Shown here piece after piece: positions 34,446-45,581 of a stretch of 64,000 bases of DNA. Source of the stretch: Pyricularia pennisetigena (lineage: Eukaryota; Ascomycota; Sordariomycetes; Magnaporthales; Pyriculariaceae). Made by a program: the position numbers and the translations under genes. The notes beneath the pieces were generated by a model. The model saw nothing but the letters and a program-made list of their open reading frames with translations. It did not search any database and was not told the origin of the DNA. How positions within the stretch are numbered: the first letter of the stretch is position 1; every line of letters begins with the position of its first letter. The stretch spans positions 7,105,126-7,169,125 of the forward strand of contig NC_043741.1 of assembly GCF_004337985.1 (NCBI RefSeq), read 5' to 3'.

Positions 34446-35401
34446 GCACCCTTGATGGGTTGACGCTTCCAGGAGCAATTTTTACAAGCTTCGCCCTACG
34501 TTACGCGCCCAGCTTGCGGGGAAGCCAAGGGCGCAGCCAGTGCGGGAAGGCATGAGAAAAGAAGAATGCAGCTGTCATGCGAGTTTGATGATCGAAATAA
34601 TCTTGATTCTAAAAAGAAACTCGATTGAACTTATCAGGCAAATGTGTGAATTTTTAATCTCCATCGCCTTATACAAAACCACTTGTGACCACAATTTTGC
34701 ATCTTGACCTCAAACCCCGTCAAAGGTCTACAGATTGTCGTTCTTCTCAAATATGGATGCATTAACAGAGACTCTATCTCACAACAGCAGCACCATTCCA
34801 TCGTGGCTCGACTAGATTGGTCAGAAAGACACGCAAACTCAAATCCTGACAACCGAAGGCGAGCACAAAAAGCCAATTCTCCTTTTGATAAATTCCCAAT
34901 CTGGCACAGCGCGACGCCTCGACGGGCTCTCTATCCTGCTCTCAATCACAATCCGCTCGCCCACATTCAACCACAGGATCATCGAGTCGACGACGACCCA
35001 ACAGCCCGATCATCCAAGCAATCGATCTGAGACAGATTCCTCGCAAAGCCCGTCGTTTTCGCGGGTTTGACCCGCGACCCGGCTGAAACAACTCCCCTCC
35101 GATGTCCACGACCTGTTTACCCGTGTCACACGAGCGAGCTACAGGATGGGGGTATTATTCCTGCCTCCGCGCGTGTGATTCAATCTGAAATGCCCAGCTT
35201 GTAATTGGTCCATATGTGGTTCCGTTCGGAAACAGAGCAGGATGAGTGAGGGTTTGATACGTGGGCTGCGACCGACGGCGAGTTTGACGAGTGAACGTTC
35301 AACAAAACTTTGGCGAACAGGCAATTCAAAGCTTTGTTATCATTACGGATGCCGCAAAAAAAGTCGGCTTTTTGAACTGAGGCAGGCTAGCATGGAATAA
35401 T
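34445..35401. other. intergenic region, no supported gene
   Basis: Nothing coding can be supported. Composition begins to drift towards AT. Confidence 0.4.
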
Positions 35402-35680
35402 ATGATAGGTTTCCCACTATTCCAATATGCTGTCCAATCGAAGTCTTACGCCGGCCGCGTTGTTTGTAAGCTTATTATGGACGCAAATATAGCGAAAAAC
35501 TGGCTTCCAAAAATGGGCGGCGAAAAAGGCCAACCCGTGGATATTTTAGTAACTGCAGGCAAAATGGGTGACTTTGCTCCGGTATTTAATCAATACAGCC
35601 CAGGCCCTGCAGATACGGTGCTGGTTAAAGCTGTTGCAAGTTTCAAAATTGATGGCGGCGCAACCTTTTCATTCCAATAG
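35402..35680 (+). CDS. hypothetical 92-residue protein, doubtful
   Basis: An ATG-initiated frame ending at TAG 35678. The second half (DANIAKNWLPKMGGEKGQPV, then an alternating hydrophobic stretch to IDGGATFSFQ) reads like a small beta-rich domain and keeps ordinary codons despite AT-rich surroundings. The first 20 residues are not a convincing signal peptide, so a missing upstream exon is possible; a GTAAGC sequence at 35466 could be a donor. I do not recognise the family. It may be a small lineage-specific protein or a chance frame. Confidence 0.35.
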   Translation: MIGFPLFQYAVQSKSYAGRVVCKLIMDANIAKNWLPKMGGEKGQPVDILVTAGKMGDFAPVFNQYSPGPADTVLVKAVASFKIDGGATFSFQ

Positions 35681-36045
35681 TATAACCAAAATGTATACGA
35701 ACCGCTTGAATTACAGCCCATCGGGTGAGCATCACAACCAAAATCGTCGTGGAATCGCCGCATTACCGAGCTTTCCGTCATCGGCCCGACTACTGAACGC
35801 GTTATTACTTTACCTCTTTTGGTATGCCGGGGACATATTTGGCGGGGACAACGCATCACCATGGTAGGCCCATCGACATCGGGTCAACCGTCGATATAAT
35901 ACAACCTACACCATTTTCACAGTGTTGCGTGAGTTGTGCAAATGGTTCAGGGCCCGTTCCGGGATTGGGTTGGTGTATGCAGTGGGATTGAATGAGAAGA
36001 CGGATACTGTAGTAACTCGGGTTTCATTACCTCAAAATCAGAACT

Positions 36046-36070
36046 AGACTAGTCTAGTCTAGTCTAGTCG
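36046..36070. repeat. CTAGT pentanucleotide tandem repeat
   Basis: About five CTAGT units including an internal inverted unit, so the tract is partly self-complementary. Confidence 0.75.
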
Positions 36071-36474
36071 GGATTATTCCGCGTGGACAGCGCGTTGGAA
36101 TCCAAAGATTTGTACGAGTAGCGTTCTTCTTAAGGGTCTTGATAAAAGAATCTCCATTTTGAAATCCCAATTACCAAGTCGGGCTGTTCTTGCTGACATG
36201 CGGGTGGGACCTTATTGTATTAATAGAATGCTCCTGCCCTTAGCAAGGTCTTTGGGATTTCCGAGGTTAATACCAAGTATGCCGAAATAGGGTTGTCATT
36301 TTGTTATGTTTAGTGTTGGGTCGTTGACAATATCCTAATACCGTTTAAGAGGCAGCCAATACGCCTCATTCGATCCTCGTAACGCCAAAAGGAGAGCATC
36401 CCCGACGGGATAAAATTAAATCCACGATGCTCATTTTCCCAACCTAGCCTCGACGATAGACGTTCGGGTCCGTA

Positions 36475-36894
36475 TTAGTTGGCGGAATATCCCATTTTGT
36501 CCCATATCCATCCAGGCCTCTTTGGGTATTATCCTGGCATAAACCTTTCGGTGGCGACTTTCCCGCTGAACTCAAACCCCACGGGCAGCCGACCCTTTTT
36601 CGATCGCAGCTCGGCATTCCTGATCGAGAAAGGCAGTGTAGGCCGTGCTGCCGATTTGTATGTGTACCGTTGCTCCCAGCGCAACCTTTTTTTCATCATT
36701 GGCCATACACGACGCTCTTTTGACCATGGGGTTGCGATCTTGACGTTGCATTAGTTGAAAGGTAATGGGCTTTTGTTGGCTGCAACTGCTGCTGCTGCGG
36801 CCTCGGGCTGGTGCTGGGTTTCGCCTTGGCCGGTGGCGGCAGTGTGGCCTGCCAGGAAGGCAGTTGTGGTAGCGACGATGTTTTGGAGAGGCAT
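36475..36894 (-). pseudogene. secreted protein pseudogene with two in-frame ochre codons
   Basis: One minus-strand frame of exactly 140 codons runs from ATG 36894 to a final TAA at 36475-36477. It begins with a signal-peptide-like start (MPLQNIVATTTAFLAG), then an Ala/Gln-rich stretch. A basic domain follows, with CNVKIATPWSKERRVW, GRLPVGFEFSGKV and a C-terminal RPGWIWDKMGYSAN. Two internal TAA codons interrupt it, at 36751-36753 and near 36523-36525. Both could come from CAA by one C-to-T change, the kind RIP makes. No frameshift is needed. I do not recognise the family. Secretion and size suggest a former effector-like protein. Confidence 0.5.
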
Positions 36895-39800
36895 AATATT
36901 AAGTTGACGGACTTTCTTCTTTCCTTATTTTTTTAACAGTTAAAACTAATTTTCAGGCAATTATCCTAGACGCAGCATTCGGATTCTGGCCAAGTGAAAC
37001 TAGAAACCTCTGGTACGACGTATCGCTGTTTTATATAGGAAATGCGGCTTCAATTTTATCGAAATAATGAATGAAAGATTCACTTTCTTTAACCCAAGGC
37101 ACCCTCCTTAGCTGCCTACCGCTGGCACAGCAGAGAGGAAAACAGAGTAAAAGATAGTATTAGCCATTACAAACTGTGAAATGGACTTAAAGCCGGGCTG
37201 TCGGTGATTTATGAAAGCGATTGTGATAAATTGGAACACGAGTCGCCTCGGAAAGAAGTCTTGGAAATGCAAGTTGGGAAGAAGAACCTTTCCTCAGGCC
37301 ATTCTCTACTGGTGGGAAGACACTGCTTAAGAGTGCTTCTAACATACTGAAGCCTCGATTAAATACTCTGTCATGGCCGCAAAAGGAGTTTTTATAGAAC
37401 ACGTAATCTACGATTAAGCCTGCCCTGGGCATTCGAGTAGTTTTGGGTGTTTATAATAATAGTTCAATCGAATGACCTGGTCGTTAAAATAAGACGGAGT
37501 AATATTAATCTTGATAATCTAGGTAATCCTAAAATAATGACTTTACGGAAGTATATTTAATTTTAGCATATATCTTGAACGGTAGTGCCGAACAGGGATC
37601 CATCTTGCAATACGGATCTAAGAAAAGAAAAGGTTGGCCATGGGCAATGGGAGGAGACTAAGAACTTTTTGAACTTCGACAAATAAATCACCAGAAAATC
37701 GATTGCTGAATTAAATCAAGACAAACTTCGATTCGTTTCCAAAAGCAGCAACTTGGTCCGATAAGCTTTCAACGTTGTTTTTAGATAACCATCATCCGAT
37801 GTCTCATTTCCCACTCGATGTGAATGGCTAGGCTTGCAACCACTCCCTGATTTGTTAATGCGGTGTTTTGTGCTCGTTTGCTATCGTCGAGATGTTTGCA
37901 TGTGCAAGTCCTGTATATGCACACCTGATCCGCCAAGTTGTCTTTTCCTTTGGCATGGTAACGATGCAGCCTCTAGACTTGAGTTGTTGCGGCTGTCGCC
38001 CCTGCCAAAACAAACATGGTATTCCATATTTGCTGCTGATAGGAGGGTTCAGAGATCAACGGCGGTCCGCCTGACTTCGAGGCAGGAATCTAGGCTGTAA
38101 GTGAAAAGGGCAAAAGCATGTTGCGCGTTTCTTTTTGAGCAACCCAACAGGCACTCGACGCACCTCGAGCTCATTATGCCAACATCATGTGCAATACATG
38201 TATCGCGCCATGGGGGATTGCTGAGCTGCGGATATATTTCCAGCTTTCCAGGCTGGAAGGGTTCATCTTCGATCAAGTCTTCAGTAAGCAAGACCTGTAG
38301 TTGCTGAAGTTTGCAGCAGAGTATTCGCAACAAAGATGGGAACTGCCGACATGCATTATAAGTAAAACGGCGGGATGGCTTTGCCGTTTGAAGTAGTGGT
38401 TCTCGAGGTGGGCAATAGAGCACTCCAAACTCCAAAGACTGTAAAGTAAAACCCCATGTTATTATGGCAGCTGGGAGTCAATTTTCTTTGTTTTTTTTTC
38501 TTCTTTTTCATCTTAAAAAAAAAAGCTGCACAATTTGGCAAAAATGCCACATTCACAGAGTGGGAGAATTGCCCTCATGCCATGTTACCTTGTGGACAGG
38601 TTGTTTCCCTTTCGGACTGTCGGAAATAATTAACAGCTTGTTGCCAGATTTGCCACAAAAGCGGAATCTTTCATTAACAATAACTCGGGTTAACATCGTG
38701 CTGAAAAACGCCCTATATTCTTGACAGGCCCGGAGTGTGGTAAATAAAAGTGTCCACTTGATAAATGGGCCTTTATTTTAACTAAACAACTCGAGTCGTC
38801 TCTTGAGGCAACAAGCAAGTTTGCAAAGCAGGTGGCTTGCAGGCATCTGCCCACGGCACAGAAATGCACTTGCCTTGAATCATGTTTTGTTTTCAAAACT
38901 TTCTTTAGTTTAATTCTCGCGCCGAAACAAAATCAAATTCGAAAATCGCAATTGTAAAACTGCAAATCCATTTGCTCCATGGTAGTTCTACTATGGGACC
39001 TGCAGAAAGACCCGAAAAAAAAACCCTCGTTACGGTGTAGTTGTCGATGCAACTTCCACAACGCAACCTAATTTTGGTACATCCTGCCCACGGGTACTCC
39101 GCGCGCTCTTTGGCAAGTACCCCGCAGCTTTTTTTTTTCCAATGCGTACCGACTGATTCAACGATTTCAAAGTTCAAAATCACGGCCATGATCGACTCTT
39201 TGTGATTTCACGCGGTCAAAGATTCAGGCTGCAACGTCGCTTAGAAAGCCGATCATCCCCCACTATAACCAAACGTTTAACCCAAGCGCAATCAGCCTGC
39301 GTGCTTATGTTTTTCTACTGCTAGACCCGAGTCTAGTGGGAATTGCTACCAAAAATGCGAAAGATTCTAAAGTCCTACCGCAACTGTCCAAAAATAACGC
39401 AACGATCCCAGAATCACACAAAGTCGCAGATTTGTCATTGGCATATCAGTTAAAAGTCTAATAAAATTCATACAAATTAAAATTATAATTTAGTTGTTTG
39501 TAAAGTATATATATATCATTGGTAAAACTTGGCATTCAAAATGTTAAAATTTTAAAATATTACCTTTTTTATACATCCCCTGTAATCCATTGGAACGGCA
39601 TTTTTTTCAGTTTTTGTTCCTTTGTGTTTATACTTACAACTACAATTAACGGTAAGAATTTGTTGGTATTGCTATATAGTAACAGGTCGGGGTTTTGGTT
39701 TTATATTAAACTGTTTTTTCTGTTTGCGAGTATTTTGAACTGATTTAACCATCTGTTGATCAAAACTGCGAGTTTTGGTTTGATTTTAGGCTCGTTGCGT

Positions 39801-40259
39801 TATTTTTGGACGGGTGCTGTCCAAATCTACGGATTCGCCGCCGCTGTGGTAGGGATTTTTACCACTACCACCACCGTATACGCCGGCATGATTCTTGGCA
39901 CTTTATTAAGCGATCCCAGGGTAAAACGCATGAATGAAAGCCACATGGGGCATATTTAATCAATCTTGATGAGTCATTACGCGTACAAACATACAAGAAT
40001 AATTTGGAAAGATGCAAAGAAGCCTGTCGAATTCACTCAATTTAGGGAAATCATTAATCAAGGACTTTATGCTTCGGTCCTGGTCCACAACCTGACTTGA
40101 ACAGTACGAACATGATAATGATATAAATTTCGTTTTCTTGACCTTGCAATTTCTTGTTGATATCTCAACTTCTCCCTTGTATTCTTAATATGCGGGCTCT
40201 ACCTACCCACACAATACTAATCCCAATTTTTCAATCTTAATTTTCCTTGAATATTAATC
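36895..40259. other. AT-leaning intergenic DNA with only weak coding signals
   Basis: Most of this interval is without support. Minus-strand frame 38049-38435 (128 codons) and plus-strand frames near 37834-38100 and 39756-39959 show no motif, signal peptide with good start, or splice context. One slightly better candidate at 38905-39189 is listed separately. Confidence 0.45.
38905..39189 (-). CDS. hypothetical 94-residue Cys-containing protein, doubtful
   Basis: From ATG 39189 on the minus strand the frame is open for 94 codons to TAA 38905. It contains five Cys, four of them in a C-x-K core (GCTKIRLRCGSC region) and one near the end, and Trp/aromatic-rich segments such as LPWSKWICSF. There is no signal peptide at this start. 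The family is not recognised. It could be an exon of a small secreted protein or a chance frame. Confidence 0.3.
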   Translation of the reverse strand: MAVILNFEIVESVGTHWKKKSCGVLAKERAEYPWAGCTKIRLRCGSCIDNYTVTRVFFSGLSAGPIVELPWSKWICSFTIAIFEFDFVSARELN

Positions 40260-40907
40260 ATGCTGGCTTCTTTTGTTTTATTTTTGTTTTCTTTGGTTTG
40301 TTCTTTGGTTGATGCTCACACTGATAATTTTGTTCTCGTCAAAGAACTCGCCCAGAAAGCAGGGGTTAATTTAGATCTGTCGGGGACACAACAGTATGCC
40401 ATATACGAAATCTGGTATCGGAAACATATCCTCCAGAAAATAATCCCATATAATTACCATATGCGACTGATAGTCGGTCGCGTCAAATGCAAGGATGAAA
40501 ACAATTGCGATTTTGCCGCCCAAGCGTTTGACATGAACAAGGAACAAGGCACATGTTCCTATTTACTTGGTGCAGAAATCTACCAAACTTCGCGAAAAAG
40601 CCCTTGGGTGCTCAATCATCGTTACGATAGGAAACTCGCAAGCCATGTGAAGCTACCTGAAACGAACCAGTACGAATGGGCTGGTCCGACTAAGAACCTA
40701 GAGTTTGGCGAGATATATGCTATTGGTATGTGCCCATTCTCACAAGCCCAACCCCCAACTCATTTTTGCCTTTGGTTTAACAGATATCATTTCCTCCCAC
40801 TCATTCTAGGCGAGGAATATTGCAACCTATACCCAACATATAGCCTTTTATTCAACAATTGCCATGACTTTGCCTACTGGTTGTACGGAGAAATCAAACA
40901 GAAATAG
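40260..40907 (+). CDS. secreted protein with NNCHDF motif, possible papain-fold/LRAT-like
   Basis: 215 residues if unspliced. The start MLASFVLFLFSLVCSLVDAH is a strong signal peptide. The mature part has an early Tyr/Trp-rich block (QYAIYEIWYRKHIL), then YHMRLIVGRVKC, and a C-terminal LLFNNCHDFAYWLYG. An upstream His followed by a late N-N-C-x-x-F motif recalls the circularly permuted papain fold of LRAT/NlpC-type enzymes; this is inference. A GT-AG segment at 40726-40809 (GTATGT to CTAG, 84 nt) lies in frame, so splicing would give 187 residues without a frame change. Upstream is AT-rich, as are the surroundings. No RIP stop codons are present, so the gene appears intact and under constraint. 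Effector candidate. Confidence 0.7.
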   Translation: MLASFVLFLFSLVCSLVDAHTDNFVLVKELAQKAGVNLDLSGTQQYAIYEIWYRKHILQKIIPYNYHMRLIVGRVKCKDENNCDFAAQAFDMNKEQGTCSYLLGAEIYQTSRKSPWVLNHRYDRKLASHVKLPETNQYEWAGPTKNLEFGEIYAIGMCPFSQAQPPTHFCLWFNRYHFLPLILGEEYCNLYPTYSLLFNNCHDFAYWLYGEIKQK

Positions 40908-41320
40908 GAAATTTTAAATCTATCGAGACTAGCTGCCAAATAGATTTGCTTCTTTCTTTCAGGAAATTCTGATTGTTTGAATGGCAAGTTTCTCGCGTCG
41001 CACAGCAGCAAATTCTCAATGATCATGTACGCGGCATGTGTATAGCGGAGGCACAGATGCAGTCTGACGGATGGGCGAGTTTTCACAGAATTCGAGATGA
41101 ATGCCTAGACGACAGCTTGGCTGGTGTTTTAATCCCACCAAGGTCTTCCTATTTCATTGGTCCTTCAGGCGAAGAACCTTAACTGCTCTTTTTTCCCTTC
41201 CCCCGGCCAGTGTCAATCAGCATCTCAGTGAGACGAATCCGTGATATTATTTGCCTCTTGGTCAAAGAATTGTTGCATTCTCCCAGCTCTCACTCAACGC
41301 TTTAGCCTAAGGCATTCCAA

Positions 41321-41475
41321 AACCTTCCCCCCCCCCTCCCCCCACGGGGGCCCAAATCGGTGGGGCGGCCAACCCGTGGGTGGGTTGAATTTTTTGTGGG
41401 GGGGCCCGGCCCGGCCCAAAACCGTAGACTGGTTTTCTTGGCAACCCGCGGGCCCCCGTGGGAGAACACGTAAAA
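41321..41475. repeat. GC-rich island at left edge of the RIP-mutated block
   Basis: A C/G-dense segment (runs of C, then GGGGGGGCCCGGCCCGGCCC) just before very AT-rich DNA. A shorter relative in inverted orientation seems to exist at 57.47-57.65 kb: both contain GGTTTTCTT followed by RGC and CCCGCGGG in corresponding order. Function unknown; possibly the end of a repeat family. Confidence 0.4.
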
Positions 41476-42161
41476 TTACAAATTTTCCATATTTATATTT
41501 ATAATTTTTTGTCGAATCATAGGTAAAGTCACAATTACAAAGAAGATATAACTTACAGTTGAAAATAAAATATAATATATATTCACGATTATAAAGAAAC
41601 TATAATATAAAATCAAGATGATAAATAAAGTATAATATAAAATTACGATTATAAATCACATATTATATAAATTTACGATTGCAAATAAAATATAAAAAGG
41701 AAAATAAATATATTAAACCTTGATTTTACCATTGGGAGTTTTTCGAATTACGCCCATATATAATATTACCCCGTACCCGTTTCACTGTTTTAAATGGGGT
41801 TTTTATTAACAATTTATTAAATTAAAACCCCTTTTAACTAAAAACGGGTAATGGGGGTATACGGTTAATATTTCCCCGGATTGGGGTATTAACGACCGTT
41901 ACCTACATAGGATTATCATTATCCGAATTTAAATTTTCGCTTAATTCCCCCAAATTGTATACGAAGTTAACAAACTTTTTAAAACGATCGTTTTCAATTT
42001 TTTCATTTTCCGGGGATATAAATTTTCTATATAGGATAAAAGTTTTAATACCGATTAAAAAAATGATTTCTTTTTAATCGAAACGTAAATAATAGCACGG
42101 TCCCGGATTGCCGATAAAATTAACGAAAGCTGGTTGGAAATAATCGAATTACCTATTATAA
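41476..42161. repeat. AT-rich repeat DNA flanking the hAT relic
   Basis: Extremely AT-rich at first (41476-41720, with repeated TATAAAAT-like runs), then RIP-like DNA with TTAAT/CCCC mixtures. No coding frame supported. It probably holds the 3' part of the hAT-type element. Confidence 0.45.
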
Positions 42162-44870
42162 TTATAACCGTTCAATAAAAGTGGAAATAGCAGGAATTAT
42201 TAAAATATCGCGGGCGATATGGGCAAATTCCGGGAATTGGGTTTTATGGGTAACCCACCAACTTAAAATATTATTATCGTTTTCTATAATTGCGGTAAAT
42301 AATCGAGAGTTAATATATATACCAATATAACCGTCCGTATAATTATCCGTATAACCATCCATAATTTGAAAATAACAAACCTTATATAAAAAATACTCTA
42401 ATTTTTAACCGGATATTTTTTTGAGCAAAACGATCGATGGAATATAGGTTAATTATTAAATTTAAATTTTGGTTAGGAATATGTTTGTGTTTTTTTGGAT
42501 TTGCTTTTCTTTATAAAATAAATAAAATTGAATCCGTTCCCGAGCGAATTAATTTTGTTTTGGGGTGGAAATTTGGATTTCGTTTTTGCGAATATAATTT
42601 GGTTAAACGATTAATGTTTCGGTTAGTTAAATTTTCCACTTTTTGGTTAATATATTTTCCGTAATATCGGAGTTTCTCTTTTTCTTTAAAATCCGTCCGC
42701 GTAAATAAAATTAAAATAACCGCCACAAAATATATTTTTTCAATTTTTTGACGTTAAATTAAATCGATATATTTATCCAATTTTTCTCGTGCAATATAAA
42801 CTGCGCTTTTTAAATTGGTATATTATCCCGTTTATGGATACCTTTGGGGTTTTCCTTAGAGTTTCTGTTTGAAATTGGTAAAAGCAATTCCAATAACTCC
42901 CAATTTAAATAGAACGTACGCAATTATTTCCATTCTTTTGGCGCCAGAAATGTTGGTAGAAGCCGCGATAGTTTTAATCGTTATTAAAAAGCATTTTAAA
43001 ATCGTCCAATTTTTTGCAAATATTCGAAATCTGGATAAAGTCGAATTCCCCCGGTTATATTAAACTTTTACTAATACAGGGTATTATCTAATAAATAACT
43101 CGTGGTTTTACGCAATTGAAACGCACGCGCAATAACCAAAATGGTTAAATTCCATTTCGTTTATATATTTTTAATTAAAAAACGGGGTCCCTTAACGCCA
43201 GATTCGCCGATGATTTGTTGCAAATTGCAAGACAATTCGGTACGTTTGGGGCTTTTGTGCAGTAAAACCGCCAAATACCGTAATTAATATAAAGAAATGT
43301 ATTAAATAATTATATTTCAAATCTTTTAATAAATTTAAAGATTTATTTGGGCGATAATAAATTTTGGGGATATATCCAATATTTTGAACTTTTTATATTA
43401 TTAATCGCCAAATATTCCTTATTATTAGACTAAGCCAAAAATGCGGGGATATATGCTTTAAAAATATAAGAACCTTAATATATAACCCCTTTACTAATTG
43501 TAAAACGTAAAATATATAAAGGATTTATAAAATGTTTAATTGCATTTATAATTGGGGGATACTTTTTCGAATTTCCGCAATAACGTCCCCGGTGCGGAAA
43601 TTGGAAATATTATCAGCTATAATAACCAATATTTTACTTTCCAATTTGTATTTAAAAATAATCTGAACGGTAAGTTTTCCCAATTTTCCCCTCGTTTTGT
43701 TGGCGTTAAACGCAATAGAATCCAAAACAATATACCGACGTACCCAATTACTTTCGATATAAAAGGTTATAATACTTTAAAAAACGTATTTAAACCGGGG
43801 TTTGTCCATCCGTCCACGACCAAAACAAGTTTACCTTTTTTGGGGACATTTATTAAATTTTAGGGAATAATATTTTCGGATATATCTTTGCATTGTTTGG
43901 CGGGGGTTTGTGGCGATAAAACCGTCCATCAATCGTTTCGGGGCTATATAAACTTCTCAAATTCCGAATTTTATATAATATTAAATCCTTTTCGCAATAA
44001 AATACAAAATCGGACGTATAATTCCTTGACCTCGTTTTTCGTATATTTGTAAATCTTTTTCGTTTAAAGAATATAATTATATACTAATTTTTGCCAATAT
44101 ATAAATAATAATATAAAATGGATGGTTATATAAAATGGTTATATGGATGGTTATATGGATGGTTATATGGATGGTTATATGGATGGTTATATGGATGGTT
44201 ATATGGATGGTTATATGGATAATTATATTTGGTTAATAAAGGGAAAAGGTTTACCATATAAAAATTCGTAGGAATTGAATTAGGGTTAAGTCAATCGTTT
44301 TGTAATCCGAATTCGTTTTAAATATAAACAATTATATTGCGATATCGTGTAGAAGTGCTAATTCCATTATATTGGCTTTTTTCACTAAATTGGGGATATT
44401 TTAAACATTTATGAACATTTTTTGCAAATTAAATATGGTTCGCCGTTTTTTTGAAAAAAACCCTAATAGTAACATTATCAAATTTCCGCCAATTTCAGTT
44501 TTTAAAACGCTTTAATGGTTAAATCGATTTTATTATTTATCGGTTACCAACGTCGAAACCAAAGTCCAGAAACTAATAAATCGAGGAAATTATTCCATAA
44601 TATAAATGCGTATATATAATACGCATCCTTTTTCCCGCCGTATAAAACAGGGTCGTTGCAACCTATAATTTGGTTATTTGCGAATACCGCAATAAATTCG
44701 GTTTTCACTTCCTAATTTAATTAAGAAGGGAAATTATAATTGTACAAATTAACGCCAGGTGAACGTGGGACGGGTATATATATATTAGAAAAATTATCAC
44801 GAAGTTCGTTACTAATTTCAATATCCGGAAATACCAGTTTTTCGATTAAAATTTCCGGAGGTGGCGATAC
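42162..44870 (-). pseudogene. hAT-type transposase relic, RIP-degraded
   Basis: Read on the minus strand. The end (42362-42162) carries the hAT C-terminal dimerisation block: ILSWWVTHKTQFPEF, then HIARDILIIPA and FIERL, matching the WW...FP.LA.+A+DILSIPA...ER pattern. At the other end (about 44870-44400) the frame reads FPDIEISNELRDNF, later EPYLICKKCS, a probable remnant of the BED-type N-terminal zinc finger. Between them the frame is crossed by many TAA/TAG codons and no TGA, as expected after RIP. Intermediate frames (for example 42726-42511) look like transposase pieces. Terminal repeats were not identified. It is certainly non-functional as read. Confidence 0.55.
44137..44220. repeat. 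12-bp minisatellite inside the hAT relic
   Basis: About seven perfect head-to-tail copies of GGTTATATGGAT. The unit is a multiple of three, so in a coding frame it would add four-residue repeats. Confidence 0.9.
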
Positions 44871-44877
44871 GGTATTC

Positions 44878-45581
44878 TGTGAACATGGCTAGCGCAGTGC
44901 TACTTATACTAGCTACCCTGCATTATCTTATAACGGCTAGCACGGGCTAATTTTATTAGTCACCCTGCATCGAATAAATAAACAAATAACAAATAAAACG
45001 TATACGCGTTCATACACACAAAGCTTTATATATTACGTCTTTGTTCATAGTTTCAACAACAAAACAAATACGTCATATATAATCTAGCTTAGTGGTATAA
45101 TGCACATACCATAATCTATATCATATATACGTTGTTAAAGTGCGTGGGTTCGAATCCCGTTATGGTCGCAGATTTTCTGTGCATGCATAAGCATAATAGG
45201 CCGTTAGGCTCAATAGGTCGGCAGGTCAGTCACATAAATAAGGCCAAATCATGTGACGTAACCCCGCATTCCGGACATCCGGATCGAAGATCTGCACCTA
45301 TGGATTCGAACACGTAATTCACAACTTAGCCTTAGATTCATCACCTTCATACCTTCATCGATTCAACGATTCAACGAATCGATTGTGCAATAATATATCA
45401 TCTCTATTACCCGCTAGCAGACGGTTAACTGCCATTTTAACGTTCCATCAGCCTTATACGTTTTATTTGTTATTTATTTATTTATTCGATGCAGGGTGAC
45501 TAATAAAATTAGCCCGTGCTAGCCGTTATAAGATAATGCAGGGTAGCTAATATAAGTAGCCCTGCGCTAGCCATGTTCACA
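44878..45581. mobile_element. 704-bp element with 127-bp terminal inverted repeats and tRNA-like boxes
   Basis: The left end (44878-45004) and right end (45455-45581) are inverted copies of one another, beginning TGTGAACATGG and differing at only a few positions, mostly transitions. No transposase frame fits inside. The middle carries a perfect-looking pol III A box (TAGCTTAGTGG, 45085-45095) and B box (GGTTCGAATCC, 45147-45157), the latter followed by GTTATGGTCGCA as in a tRNA 3' end. On the opposite strand a second GTTCGAATCC lies at 45302-45311. No clean target duplication was seen. It resembles a MITE that captured or evolved from tRNA-like sequence. A second copy is at 62818-63437. Confidence 0.7.
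45080..45170 (+). ncRNA. tRNA-like sequence inside the inverted-repeat element
   Basis: A and B boxes match pol III tRNA consensus at suitable spacing, and the T-arm loop TTCGAAT is flanked by a GGG/CCC stem. The acceptor and anticodon stems do not pair convincingly around the AT-rich middle. I call it tRNA-derived, not a functional tRNA gene. Confidence 0.4.

Noticed and set aside
36479..36754. Plus-strand 91-codon frame
   Set aside because: No ATG near its start, and it lies antisense to the better-supported secreted-protein pseudogene.
38049..38435. 128-codon minus-strand frame
   Set aside because: No signal peptide, motif or splice support; Leu/Cys content looks random.
39756..39959. 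Short hydrophobic plus-strand frame with a membrane-like segment
   Set aside because: Its only ATG lies late in the frame; the membrane-like part would be untranslated.
45080..45170. Functional tRNA gene
   Set aside because: A and B boxes fit, but acceptor and anticodon stems do not pair, so it is only tRNA-like.
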